Origin: Archivesica marissinica
Taxonomy: Eukaryota > Mollusca > Bivalvia > Venerida > Vesicomyidae
DNA: 64,000 bases
Reading direction: 5' to 3'
Assembly (NCBI GenBank): GCA_014843695.1
Contig: JABXNX010000024.1
Span: 124,001 to 188,000, forward strand
The stretch's first letter is position 1. The number at the start of each line of letters is the position of its first letter. Both the position numbers and the translations under genes were made by a program. This document shows positions 10,785 through 21,235 of this stretch, in pieces. The notes under the pieces were generated by a model. It made no database searches. It saw only the letters and a list, made by a program, of their open reading frames with translations, and was not told the DNA's origin.

Positions 10785-11012
10785 TCGCAATTTTGAACTA
10801 ATCACCATCGCGATTTTGAACTAATCACCATCGCGATTTTGAACTAATCACCATCGCGATTTTGAACTAATCACCATCGCGATTTTGAACTAATCACCAT
10901 CGCGATTTTGAACTAATCACCATCGCGATTTTGAACTAATCACCATCGCGATTTTGAACTAATCACCATCGCGATTTTGAACTAATCACCATCGCGATTT
11001 TGAACTAATCAC
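10785..11012. repeat. 23-bp minisatellite, about 10 copies
   Basis: Near-perfect repeats containing atcaccatcgcgattttg. The copies are almost identical, so expansion is recent. Confidence 0.95.
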
Positions 11013-11094
11013 GTTACATCTTTTACTCACACAACCAAACCTCGACATTTCGATTGGATACATTTTAGAATAATGTGAGGGAATCAATATTTCA

Positions 11095-11535
11095 CTACAT
11101 CTCTAGCTAGCTCGACGACACTAAGATTAACACCATTTAAACTACATGTCTAGCTAGCTCAACGACACTAAGATTAACACCATTGAAACTACATGTCTAG
11201 CTAGCTCAAAGACACTAAGATTAACACCATTTAAACTACATGTCTAGCTAGCTCGACGACACTAAGATTAACACCATTGAAACTAGATGGCTAGCTAGCT
11301 TGATGACACTAGGATTAACACCATTTAAACTATATGTCAAGCTAACTCGATGACACTAAGATTAACACCATTGAAACTACATGTCTAGCTAACTCGAAGA
11401 CACTAAGATTAACACCATTGAAACTAGATGGCTAGCTAGCTTGATGACACTAGGATTAACACCATTTAAACTACACGTCTAGCTAACTCGATGACACTAA
11501 GATTAACACCATTTAAACTGCATGTCTAGCTAGCT
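11095..11535. repeat. 47-bp minisatellite, about 9 copies
   Basis: The units contain actaagattaacaccatt and tctagctagctcga. The array begins about 12 bp beyond the donor of exon 9, so it sits at the very 5' end of that intron but does not include the junction. Confidence 0.9.
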
Positions 11536-11546
11536 GAATGAATTAC

Positions 11547-11605
11547 CTCAGACAGTAGATATGGTGGAGCATTCACAAATGTTCTTGTCAAACTGGATGG
11601 TGTAT
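11547..11605 (-). CDS. Exon 9 of the minus-strand gene
   Basis: The exon is 59 nt with acceptor tttaatttcag and donor GTAATT. It enters in phase 1 and leaves in phase 0, encoding NTPSSLTRTFVNAPPYLLSE. It is short, but both phases match. Confidence 0.65.
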
Positions 11606-11674
11606 CTGAAATTAAACAATAGAATATAATTACATAGCTTTAATTCTACCTCAGACTGTCAGCAGTGGCATCAT

Positions 11675-12075
11675 CTATCACCTGTATGCATGCATTTTTA
11701 TCACCTGTACTCATGACCTTCTATCACCTGTATACATGCCCTTTTATCACCTGTACTCATGACCTCCTATCACATGCACTTTTATCAGTATCCGTGACTA
11801 ATATGATGTGATCTCAGTAGAATCTGTGACTAGTATGAAGTGATGTTAGGAATATTTGTGACTAGTATGAAGTGATGTTAGGAATATTTGTGACTAGTAT
11901 GAAGTGATGTTAGGAATATTTGTGACTAGTATGAAGTGATGTTAGGAATATTTGTGACTAGTATGAAGTGATGTTAGGAATATTTGTGACTAGTATGAAG
12001 TGATGTTAGGAATATTTGTGACTAGTATGAAGATATGTTACAAATATTTGTGACTATATGAAGAGAGGGTACAAA
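11675..12075. repeat. Two adjoining minisatellites (about 38 bp and 32 bp)
   Basis: From about 11675 to 11790 a degenerate unit with tatcacctgtactcatgac repeats about four times. From about 11795 to 12075 a 32-bp unit with gtgactagtatgaagtgatg repeats about eight times, decaying at its right end. Confidence 0.85.
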
Positions 12076-12419
12076 TATTGTGACTTCCATGAACAGTTTT
12101 TGTGACTTGTATGAAGAGCTGATAACAATATTTATGACCTCCAAGGAGATATATTGGAATATGTGTGACCCATATGGTAGAAAATGTGTGACTTGTAAAA
12201 TGAGATGTTAGGAATGTGTGTGATTATGACCATTTTTACGATTGATAAAAACTAAGTACATGTATCAATCAACTGATTTCCATTTGTGGAATGGAGCATA
12301 CATAACATTATCGAGGGAAAACTGCCGGCAAAATAAATGATCAATCATATACAGTATTTAATGACATCATTAAGTCTTGGATCAAAGGAAATAACTTCAA
12401 ATCAGTCAGTATAGAATTA
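12076..12419. other. Intronic stretch without recognised features
   Basis: Diverged traces of the preceding repeat run to about 12230 (for example gtgacttgtatgaagag). After that there is unique AT-rich sequence with no coding signal. Confidence 0.5.
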
Positions 12420-12727
12420 GTGCAAACGAATGTAGATGATTGTAAATGATGAATGTAGATGATTGTAAATGATGAATGTAGATGATTGTAAACGATGAAT
12501 GTAGATGATTGTAAACGATGAATGTAGATGATTGTAAATGATGAATGTAGATGCTTGTAAACGATGAATGTAGATGATTGTAAACGATGAATGTAGATGA
12601 TTGTAAACGATGAATGTAGATGATTGTAAACGATGAATGTAGATGATTGTAAACGATGAATGTAGATGATTGTAAACGATGAATGTAGATGATTGTAAAC
12701 GATGAATGTAGATGATTGTAAACGATT
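12420..12727. repeat. 23-bp minisatellite, about 13 copies
   Basis: The monomer contains gatgattgtaaacgatgaat, and copies are nearly identical. The single-base variant aatgatg dominates the left end. Confidence 0.95.
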
Positions 12728-12856
12728 AAACAGCTATGTAATAATATAAAACTTGTTAACTAATTGTGCAATATGTTTATATGCATTTATTTATTTCTGT
12801 GACCAGAAAACAACCTGATTGAAAATTCTTGGGCAACATTACATTACTCTAACATG

Positions 12857-13462
12857 TACAGTCAAACATGTGCCTAAATACCATTTCCGAAAAATTACCA
12901 AACTGTGTCATATGCCACCTCCAAACAAAGACAAACATGGAGAAAAAACACCTTTGAACAAAGATCAACCTGGAACAAAGACAGGCTCTGAAGATAGATC
13001 AACCTGGAACAAAGACAGGCTCTGAAGATAGACCAGCCTTTAACAAAGACAAACATGGAACAAAGACCAGCTCTGACGATAGACCAGCCTGTAACAATGA
13101 CCAACTCTGAACAAAGACCAGCTCTGAACAATGACCAACTCAACTCTGAACAAAGGCCATCTCTGAACAAAGAACACCTTTGAACAAAGACCAGCTCTGA
13201 ACAAAGACCACCTTTGAACAAAGACCACATCTGAACAAAGACTAACCTGGAATACAGCCCAATCACCCAGATCTGTTCTCCTGACTTTATAGACTCATAT
13301 GAACCTGGAAATAAAGGCCACATGTCTACAAAGACTGACTTTCACATCTCCCAAGAGGGTTGACTGTGTTATAAGTCTTTGTTCACAGGTTTGACCATGA
13401 TAGCAGTCTTTGTACACAGGTTTGACTGTGGGAGCACTTTTTGTTCACAGGATTGTCTGTGT
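12857..13462. repeat. Remnant MITE carrying a 17-bp array, then a 31-bp repeat
   Basis: The left end (TA, then CAGTCAAACATGTGCC at about 12859) matches the CAGTCAAAC MITE family. A degenerate 17-bp repeat, ctctgaacaaagaccac and variants, follows from about 12945 to 13240. From about 13358 to 13462 a ~31-bp unit containing gtttgactgtg and tttgttcacag repeats about four times, ending 18 bp from the donor of exon 8. Confidence 0.65.
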
Positions 13463-13479
13463 AAAAAGAATATACATAC

Positions 13480-13664
13480 TTCTTGTTTCGTAGGGGATAA
13501 TATATGACTGATCTTTATCAAATTCGGAGAACTTGAATGCCGAAGAGGATGTCTTCATACAGATGGTCATGTTTGAGGTTCTTTCCTTGGGGGAGTACTC
13601 CAATGCCAGACTGCGACCACCTGGATACACCTCCACTACCACACACTCTGCGTATGCATTCTCA
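13480..13664 (-). CDS. Exon 8 of the minus-strand gene
   Basis: The exon is 185 nt with acceptor tatgtttcag and donor GTATGT. It enters in phase 2 (completing AGT) and leaves in phase 1. It encodes ENAYAECVVVEVYPGGRSLA, then a charged segment and DKDQSYIIPYETR. The alternating hydrophobic pattern suggests beta strands. No family recognised. Confidence 0.8.
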
Positions 13665-14519
13665 CTGAAACATAAACAGTCATCAATCGTGTAAGAAGTT
13701 TGTTTGATTATCTGTAATCTATGTATAACTACACATATCATATGTAACAAGGCCTGGAGGTTATAAAACTTTTCTCCAATCTCAAGCTTCTGAGTTGTGT
13801 GTTTTACGTTTATTTAGCATCCCTACCAGTTGCCCATATGAGCGACGCATTAGTTCAGCTGAGTTTAAATCTCAGAATCAATGAATCAAATCACTTGAGT
13901 TCGAGTTTGAGGTATTATAATACCAGGGCCTGGTAGCCGGTCACATTTTCTTATGTGCCTGTAACCGGTTCAGTTTAGCTGAACATTAACAATTACTACC
14001 TCGGTTAAGTTTATGTTTTTGTCTCCATTTTTGTTTGTTTATCTGTTAGCAGGATTAACGCAAAAAGTTAGGTATAAACTTTCAGGAAATTTGTGAACGG
14101 TTGGGCCTCACGACGACGACAAATCAATTAGATTCTGGAGGTAATCCAGGATTTTGTTAATGGATTCCCCCTGTCCTTTTATTGTATATACATACATTTA
14201 AATGATGTTTATCATGATATTACATGACATCGTATAAGACTTTCAAAAAACGTAATGAAATTTTCTCTCCATCATACATATAAGGTACATTGTTTGATAT
14301 TTAATGTATCTGCGATTTAGCATGGAAATACTATATAAAATACATTAATTTATGTTAGTACATTGTATTGTTAACATATATTGATTTTGAATTTTTGTAT
14401 GTTGATATAGAAATAAAAAATGGAATTAAAAAAAAGACTTGTTAAATATGTAATAAATAATATGAAAGCTAAGGAAATTGGAAGTAGGCTGATTAATACA
14501 GTTTAGCTGCTTAACCCAT
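13665..14519. other. Intronic stretch, mostly unique
   Basis: A fragment matching the SINE family C tail (gttttacgtttatttagcat, ttgcccatatgagcgac) lies at about 13798-13850. The rest is AT-rich unique sequence without exon signals. Confidence 0.5.
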
Positions 14520-14858
14520 TTAACTCTTTCGGCGCCACTGGCGAACATTTGCGACTGCCTGGCAGAGCGCCACGGGCGAATATATGCGACGAGGACACCC
14601 TCTCCTGATCTATTTTGTTCCTTAATTTTTAATAAAATATTTTTAATAAAATATATTAAATTAATTTATTTTTGAACCTATGTTAACAAAATTTATACAG
14701 TTGAAAGAATACTATGTATTGAATATATGCACAATTGGTCAATAAACAAAAAAGTGACAGCATTTTAGCTGGGGTACCCCGCATTGTCTGTGAGATTCCA
14801 AAAACAAGCTGGCGCTGGGGAGTCTGTTATCTGAGCTGGCTGGCGCCGAAAGAGTTAA
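14520..14858. mobile_element. TTAA-flanked MITE
   Basis: The inverted termini CTCTTTCGGCGCCA and TGGCGCCGAAAGAG sit directly inside TTAA duplications, typical of piggyBac-type MITEs. A fold-back sequence (tagatccagatcagc, gcatagagcctgatcagac, gttgatctggctctatg) follows immediately at 14886-14995, with homologues at 53472-53688 and 62666-62868. Confidence 0.7.
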
Positions 14859-15194
14859 TTCTGGATATATTTAAAGGCTTTTGCAAACAACATAGATCCA
14901 GATCAGCCACAGCGTGACGCTGATCATCTGAATAGCAAACAGCATAGAGCCTGATCAGACGGCACATTCCGTGGTGGTTGATCTGGCTCTATGTTCTTTG
15001 CAAATACTGTGTGACTGGTATCCCGCATGAAATGGGTTAATAGAGGTGACCACTAACACAGGTTTGGCAGTATCTGTACACAAAAAATAAATTAACTGCC
15101 GGGCATAAAATATAGACTAATTTATTTTAAACCCACATGTCTGATCTGTCTGGGCCAAATAACATGTTTCACCATGTGACATAATATATCACTA

Positions 15195-15448
15195 CAATTA
15201 AAATCGCAGTTGGGTTGGTATAACGGTAAGAAGATTTAAATAAATTAAGACCATGGAGTTTGAGTCCCGCTGGAGCCGTTACGATTGTGCCCTTAGGCGA
15301 GGCATTTAAATTCCATGTTGCCTCTTCTCTCTCCCTCGTGGCGATGGATTCCATCAGGAATGAGGTCTCGAGAGTGATTAATATAAGTTGTAGGAACTTG
15401 TTTCACAATCAAGCTAAAATCAATGTGTATAAACTAATCCTGGTAACT
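15195..15448 (+). mobile_element. tRNA-headed SINE, family E
   Basis: It has a degraded head (ggttggtataacggtaag) with a B-box-like gagtttgagtcccgc. The conserved tail contains tggcgatggattccatcagg and ggtctcgagagtgattaat, and is shared with five other copies in the window. Confidence 0.7.
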
Positions 15449-15519
15449 ATGTTATATTGTGCCAACATATAAACATAACATAATTTATTTATGCACCCAA
15501 TCAGTTTGTCTGTTTGACT

Positions 15520-15735
15520 ATGGGTCAAGTCGCACCAACAGCTTAGGTCATTATTCGTGGGGGAAGACCATGGCAGTTCCTCAGAGCAGTATTTCTGGCA
15601 GGACAGGTACCAGGGTAGAACGACCGAATTTCCACAAGCCAGCCGGATAGCTTCCTCACATGAAGTTGGATTCAAACTACCAGCAGTGAGGGGCAAGTGA
15701 TTTGGAGTCAACCTCTCGGGTACCTCGGCCAATCA
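15520..15735 (-). mobile_element. SINE family B
   Basis: The minus strand gives TTGGCCGAGGTACCCGAGAG, CCAAATCACTTGCCCCTCAC and a body shared with 10118-10372 (complement of gcagtatttctggcagg). Confidence 0.6.
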
Positions 15736-15807
15736 GTGTCAAAGTCACACTTGATGAGGCAATTTCACTGATAATAATTATGATGCTTAGAAAGAAAAAG
15801 TGAATAC

Positions 15808-15866
15808 CTTTCCATGTAAATAACAAGCTTCATCCCCTTCTGAAAACCTCTAGGATACGTGAAACT
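15808..15866 (-). CDS. Exon 7 of the minus-strand gene
   Basis: The exon is 59 nt, entering in phase 0 and leaving in phase 2. The acceptor is tatttttacag and the donor GTATTC. It encodes SFTYPRGFQKGMKLVIYME, joining to S-ENAYAEC in exon 8. The acceptor with the first ~14 coding bases is the unit amplified in the array that begins here. Confidence 0.75.
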
Positions 15867-16340
15867 CTGTAAAAATACAAGCCAGCATACGTGAAACTCT
15901 GTAAAAATACAAGCCAGGATACGTGAAACTCTGTAAAAATACAAGCCAGGATACGTGAAACTCTGTAAAAATATAAGCCAGGATAGATGAAACTCTGTAA
16001 AAATACAAGCCAGAATACGTGAAACTCTGTAAAAATACAAGCCATGATACGTGAAACTCTGTAAAAATACAAGCCATGATACGTGAAACTCTGTAAAAAT
16101 ACAAGCCAGAATACGTGAAACTTTGTAAAAATACAAGCCAGGATACGTGAAACTCTGTAAAAATACAAGCCAGAATACGTGAAACTCTGTAAAAATACAA
16201 GCCAGAATACGTGAAACTTTGTAAAAATACAAGCCAGAATACGTGAAACTCTGTAAAAATACAAGCCAGAATAGATGAAACTCTGTAAAAATACAAGCCA
16301 GAATATGTGAAACTCTGTAAAAATACAAGCCAGGATATAT
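15851..16340. repeat. 32-bp array built on the exon 7 acceptor, about 15 copies
   Basis: Read on the minus strand, each unit contains tatttttacag followed by AGTTTCACGTATCC, the exact splice acceptor and first codons of exon 7. The copy nearest the exon is the functional one. Variants alternate between ggatacgtg, gaatacgtg and catgatacgtg. Confidence 0.9.
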
Positions 16341-17755
16341 ATGAAGCTATGCACAAATATAAGCCAGGATATATGAAACTATGCACAAATATAAGCCAGG
16401 ATATATGAAACTATGCACAATATAAGCCAGGATATATGAAACTATGCACATTATAAGCCAGGATATATGAAACTATGCACAATATAAGCCAGGATATATG
16501 AAACTATGCACAATATAAGCCAGGATATATGAAACTATGCATAATATAAGCCAGGATATATGAACTTTTGTAAAATATAAGCCATTCATATGTGAAAATA
16601 TGTACAAATATAAACAAGAATATATGAAATTCTGAAATGCTATTAGCCAGAGATATGTGAAACTCTACAATACTGTAAGCCAGAGATATGTGATACTTTG
16701 CAATACTGTAAGCCAGAGATATGTGAAACTCTACAATACTGTTAAGCCAGAGATATGTGATATGTTGCAATACTGTAAGCCAGAGATATGTGAAACTATA
16801 CAATACTGTAAGCCAGAGTTATGTGAAACTCTACAATACTGTAAGCCAGAGATATGTGAAACTATACAATACTGTAAGCCAGAGATATGTGAAACTCAAC
16901 AATACTGTAAGCCAGATATATGTGAAACTCTACAATACTGGAAGCCAGAGATATGTGAAACTCTACAATACTGTAAGCCAGATATATGTGAAACTCTACA
17001 ATACTCTAAGCCAGAAATATGTGAAACTCTGCAATACTGTAAGCCAGAGATATGTGAAACTCTGCAATACTGTAAGCCAGAGATATGTGAAACTCTACAA
17101 TACTGTAAGCCAGAGATATGTGAAACCCTACAATACTGTAAGCCAGAGATATGTGAAACTTTGCAATACTGTAAGCCAGAGATATGTGAATCTATACAAT
17201 ACTGTAAGTCAGAGATGTGTGAATTTATACAATACTGTAAGCCAGAGATATGTGATACTTTGCAATACTGTAAGCCAGAGATATGTGAAACTCTACAATA
17301 CTGTAAGCCAGAGATATGTGAAACCCTACAATACTGTAAGCCAGAGATATGTGATACTTTGCAATACTGTAAGCCAGAGATATGTGAAACTCTACAATAC
17401 TGTAAGCCAGAGATATGTGAAACTCTGCAATACTGTAAGCCAGAGATATGTGAAATTCTGCAATACTGTAAAGCCAGAGATATGTGATACTTTGCAATAC
17501 TGTAAGCCAGAGATGTGTGAATCTATACAATACTGTAAGCCAGAGATATGTGAAACTCTGCAATACTGTAAGCCAGAGATATGTGATACTTTGCAATACT
17601 GTAAGCCAGAGATATGTGAAACTCTGCAATACTGTAAGCCAGAGATATGTGAAACTCTGCAATACTGTAAGCCAGAGATATGTGAAACTTTGCAATACTG
17701 TAAGCCAGAGATATATGAAACTCTGCAATACTGTAAGCCAGAGATATGTAGTAAA
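16341..17755. repeat. Related 30-33-bp subfamilies extending the exon 7 acceptor array
   Basis: From 16341 to about 16640 the unit becomes gccaggatatatgaaactat with gcacaatataa, and the splice-acceptor AG is lost. From 16640 to 17755 it is a 33-bp unit, gccagagatatgtgaaac with tctacaatactgtaa, in about 34 copies. The three blocks align with one another (gccag-ata-tgaaact-a-tata), so they are successive expansions of one array. Confidence 0.85.
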
Positions 17756-17820
17756 TGGTCAGATCCAATGCTTGCCATTCTATTAACAGTCTCCACATAT
17801 AATATAAAGGATTAGTCAAC

Positions 17821-17880
17821 AATTTCCGAAATCGTCCAAAGACGATCATATGGATCAACGTTCAGAAAGACAATGTTGTG
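17821..17880 (-). CDS. Exon 6 of the minus-strand gene, weak donor
   Basis: The exon is 60 nt or 20 codons, phase 0 to phase 0, encoding HNIVFLNVDPYDRLWTISEI. The acceptor cacatacag is good. The donor that keeps the phase is GTTGAC, a poor match to the consensus. The acceptor starts the adjacent 20-bp array. Support comes from phase continuity and codon-like sequence only. Confidence 0.6.
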
Positions 17881-20580
17881 CTGTATGTGAGTGTCCCGTG
17901 CTGTATGTGAGTGTCCCGTGCTGTATGTGAGTGTCCCGTGCTGTATGTGAGTGTCCCGTGCTGTATGTGAGTGTCCCGTGCTGTATGTGAGTGTCCCGTG
18001 CTGTATGCTAGTGTCCCGTGCTGTATGTGAGTGTCCCGTGCTGTATGAGAGTGTCCAGTGCTGTATGTGAGTGTCCCGTGCTGTATGTGAGTGTCCCGTG
18101 CTGTATGTGAGTGTCCCGTGCTGTATGTGAGTGTCCCATGCTGTATGCTAGTGTCCCATGCTGTATGTGAGTGTCCCGTGCTGTATGCGAGTGTCCTGTG
18201 CTGTATGCTAGTGTCCCGTGCTGTATGTGAGTGTCCCGTGCTGTATGTGAGTGTCCCGTGCTGTATGCGAGTGTCCTGTGCTGTATGCTAGTATCCCGTG
18301 CTGTATGTGAGTGTCCCATGCTGTATGTGAGTGTCCCGTGCTGTATGTGAGTGTCCCGTGCTGTATGTGAGTGTCCTGTGCTGTATGCTAGTGTCCCGTG
18401 CTGTATGTGAGTGTCCCGTGCTGTATGTGAGTGTCCCGTGCTGTATGTGAGTGTCCCGTGTTGTATGCGAGTGTCCCATGCTGTATGTGAGTGTCCCGTG
18501 CTGTATGTGAGTGTCCCGTGCTGTATGCGAGTGTCCCATGCTGTATGTGAGTGTCCCGTGCTGTATGTGAGTGTCCCATGCTGTATGTGAGTGTCCCATG
18601 CTGTATGCGAGTGTCCCATGCTGTATGTGAGTGTCCCGTGCTGTATGTGAGTGTCCCGTGCTGTATGTGAGTGTCCCGTGCTGTATGTGAGTGTCCCGTG
18701 CTGTATGTGAGTGTCCCGTGCTGTATGCGAGTGTCCCGTGCTGTATGCGAGTGTCCAGTGCTGTATGCGAGTGCCCTGTGCTGTATGCGAGTGTCTTGTG
18801 CTGTATGTGAGTGTCCCGTGCTGTATGCGAGTGTCCCATGCTGTATGTGAGTGTCCTGTGCTGTATGCTAGTGTCCCGTGCTGTAATACGAGTGTCCTGT
18901 GCTGTATGCGAGTGTCCAGTGCTGTATGCGAGTGTCCCGTGCTGTATGCGAGTGTCTTGTGCTGTATGTGAGTGTCTCGTGCTGTATGCGAGTGTCTTGT
19001 GCTGTATGTGAGTGTCCTGTGCTGTATGCAAGTGTCCTGTGCTGTATGCAAGTGTCCTGTGTTGTATGCGAGTGTCCTGTGTTGTATGCGAATGTCCCAT
19101 GCTGTATGCAAGTGTCCTGTGTTGTATGCGAATGTCCCATGCTGTATGCGAGTGTCCCGTGCTGTATGCGAGTGTCCCATGCTGTATGTGAGTGTCCCAT
19201 GCTGTATGCGAGTGTCCCGTGCTGTATGCTAGTGTCCCGTGCTGTATGCAAGTGTCTTGTGCTGTATGCGAGTGTCCTGTGCTGTATGCGAATGTCCTGT
19301 GCTGTATGCAAGTGTCCTGTGCTGTATGCGTGTGTCCTGTGCTGTATGCGAATGTCCCATGCTGTATGCGAGTGTCCAGTGCTGTATGCGAGTGTCCAGT
19401 GCTGTATGCGAGTGTCCTGTGCTGTATGCGAGTGTCCCATGCTGTATGTGAGTGTCTTGTGCTGTATGTGAGTGTCCTGTGCTGTATGCGAGTGTCCTGT
19501 GCTGTATGTGAGTGTCTTGTGCTGTATGCGAGTGTCCCATGCTGTATGCGAGTGTCCCATGTTGTATGTGAGTGTCCCGTGCTGTATGTGAGTGTCCTGT
19601 GCTGTATGCGAGTGTCCCATGCTGTATGCGAGTGTCCTGTGCTGTATGCGAGTGTCCCATGCTGTATGCGAGTGTCCTGTGCTGTATGCAAGTGTCCTGT
19701 GCTGTATGCGAGTATCCTGTGTTGTATGCAAATATCCCATGCTGTATGCGAGTGTCCCGTGCTGTATGCGAGTGTCCCGTGCTGTATGTGAGTGTCCTGT
19801 GCTGTATGCGAGTGTCCCATGTTGTATGTGAGTGTCCCGTGCTGTATGTGAGTGTCCTGTGCTGTATGCGAGTGTCCCATGCTGTATGCGAGTGTCCTGT
19901 GCTGTATGCGAGTGTCCCATGCTGTATGCGAGTGTCCTGTGCTGTATGCAAGTGTCCTGTGCTGTATGCGAGTATCCTGTGTTGTATGCAAATATCCCAT
20001 GCTGTATGCGAGTGTCCCGTGCTGTATGCGAGTGTCCCGTGCTGTATGTGAGTGTCCTGTGCTGTATGCGAGTGTCCCATGTTGTATGTGAGTGTCCCGT
20101 GCTGTATGAGAGTGTCCTGTGCTGTATGCGAGTGTCCCATGCTGTATGCGAGTGTCCTGTGCTGTATGCGAGTGTCCCATGCTGTATGCGAGTGTCCTGT
20201 GCTGTATGCAAGTGTCCTGTGCTGTATGCGAGTATCCTGTGTTGTATGCAAATATCCCATGCTGTATGCGAGTGTCCCGTGCTGTATGCGAGTGTCCCGT
20301 GCTGTATGTGAGTGTCCTGTGCTGTATGCGAGTGTCCCATGCTGTATGCGAGTGTCCTGTGCTGTATGCGAGTGTCCTGTGCTGTATGTGAGTGTCCTAT
20401 GATGTATGCGAATGTCCTGTGCTGTATGCTAGTGTCCCGTGCTGTATGCGAGTGTCCCATGCTGTATGCGAGTGTGCTGTATGCTAGTGTCCCGTGCTGT
20501 ATGCGAGTGTCCTGTGCTGTATGCGAGTGTCCAGTGCTGTACGCGAGTTTCCCATGGTATATGTGAGTGTCCCGTGTTGT
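17881..20580. repeat. 20-bp array built on the exon 6 acceptor, about 135 copies
   Basis: The unit ctgtatgtgagtgtcccgtg reads on the minus strand as CACGGGACACTCACATACAG. This ends in the acceptor of exon 6, and CAC continues as the first exon codon. Copies differ mainly at four positions. A 260/240-bp higher-order unit repeats between about 19560 and 20340 (tagged by agtatcctgtgttgtatgc). Stop-free frames of up to 630 codons result from the 20-bp period and are not genes. Confidence 0.95.
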
Positions 20581-20943
20581 TTACTTGCAATGTTAATAAT
20601 ACAAGCTACCTTATATTCCCTATTTAACGCCACCGGGGGTGTCACATTTTGAGAAGGGCGGGGGGCATGTAATAAGGTACATAAAAATAGCACACTGTAT
20701 GCAAATTAATACCATCGATTGTTTCCGAGCTTTCCCCGACTTTGTTGACATTCTTGTATCCTGTTCCATCTGCTTAATAAATCACAAACGTGAAGAACTG
20801 AATGTGCATAAATCCTTGTACTGTATATCCCCTATTTAACGCCCCCTCCTAATGAACCGCGTTCAGATGGAACAGGATATAAACATTTAGTAAGATAATT
20901 TCTCCATATAAAACAATATCATCATGTGATTCACTACACTTAC
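20581..20943. other. Intronic spacer without exon signals
   Basis: Unique sequence containing ccctatttaacgccaccgg at about 20619 and ccctatttaacgccccctc at about 20829, possibly a small dispersed-element terminus. No coding evidence. Confidence 0.45.
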
Positions 20944-21078
20944 TGGACATTTGGGGTACTTGAGTAGGAATTTTGACCGTTTATTGACGACTTCGACAGA
21001 GACTTGGTAATTTCCATACTTCAGCCAGTACTCATCCACCAATCGGAGATTCCGGTACACTTGCATGCACAGCGATTT
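20944..21078 (-). CDS. Exon 5 of the minus-strand gene
   Basis: The exon is 135 nt or 45 codons, phase 0 to phase 0, with acceptor ctatttttag and donor GTAAGT. It encodes KSLCMQVYRNLRLVDEYWLK, then YGNYQVSVEVVNKRSKFLLK. The strand-rich pattern fits a beta domain. Unrecognised. Confidence 0.8.
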
Positions 21079-21129
21079 CTAAAAATAGAAATATCATATC
21101 AGATATGTTCTCATGTAAATAAATTAATC

Positions 21130-21235
21130 TTACATTTTTATTTAATTTATCTTACAACGATTGCGAAACAAGCTTTAGAAACTTATATTAATCACTCTTG
21201 CCGGTGAGTTAGGAGAGCATGTATATGTTGTCCTT
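21130..21235 (-). mobile_element. SINE family A fragment at the edge of the 25-bp satellite
   Basis: It matches the 3' part of the family A SINEs (acaacgattgcgaaacaagc, cttatattaatcactc, tccttcatgtggga). The sequence then passes directly into the satellite at the point where the SINE would read gggaggaaaccggagtac. Confidence 0.7.

Noticed and set aside
16657..17815. 276-352-codon plus-strand frames with QYCKPEICETL repeats
   Set aside because: They arise from the 33-bp repeat. The real coding signal here is on the minus strand at 15808 and 17821.
17881..20580. Overlapping open frames of 390-630 codons (HTARDTHIQHGT-type repeats)
   Set aside because: They are artefacts of the 20-bp array; similar open frames occur on the other strand.
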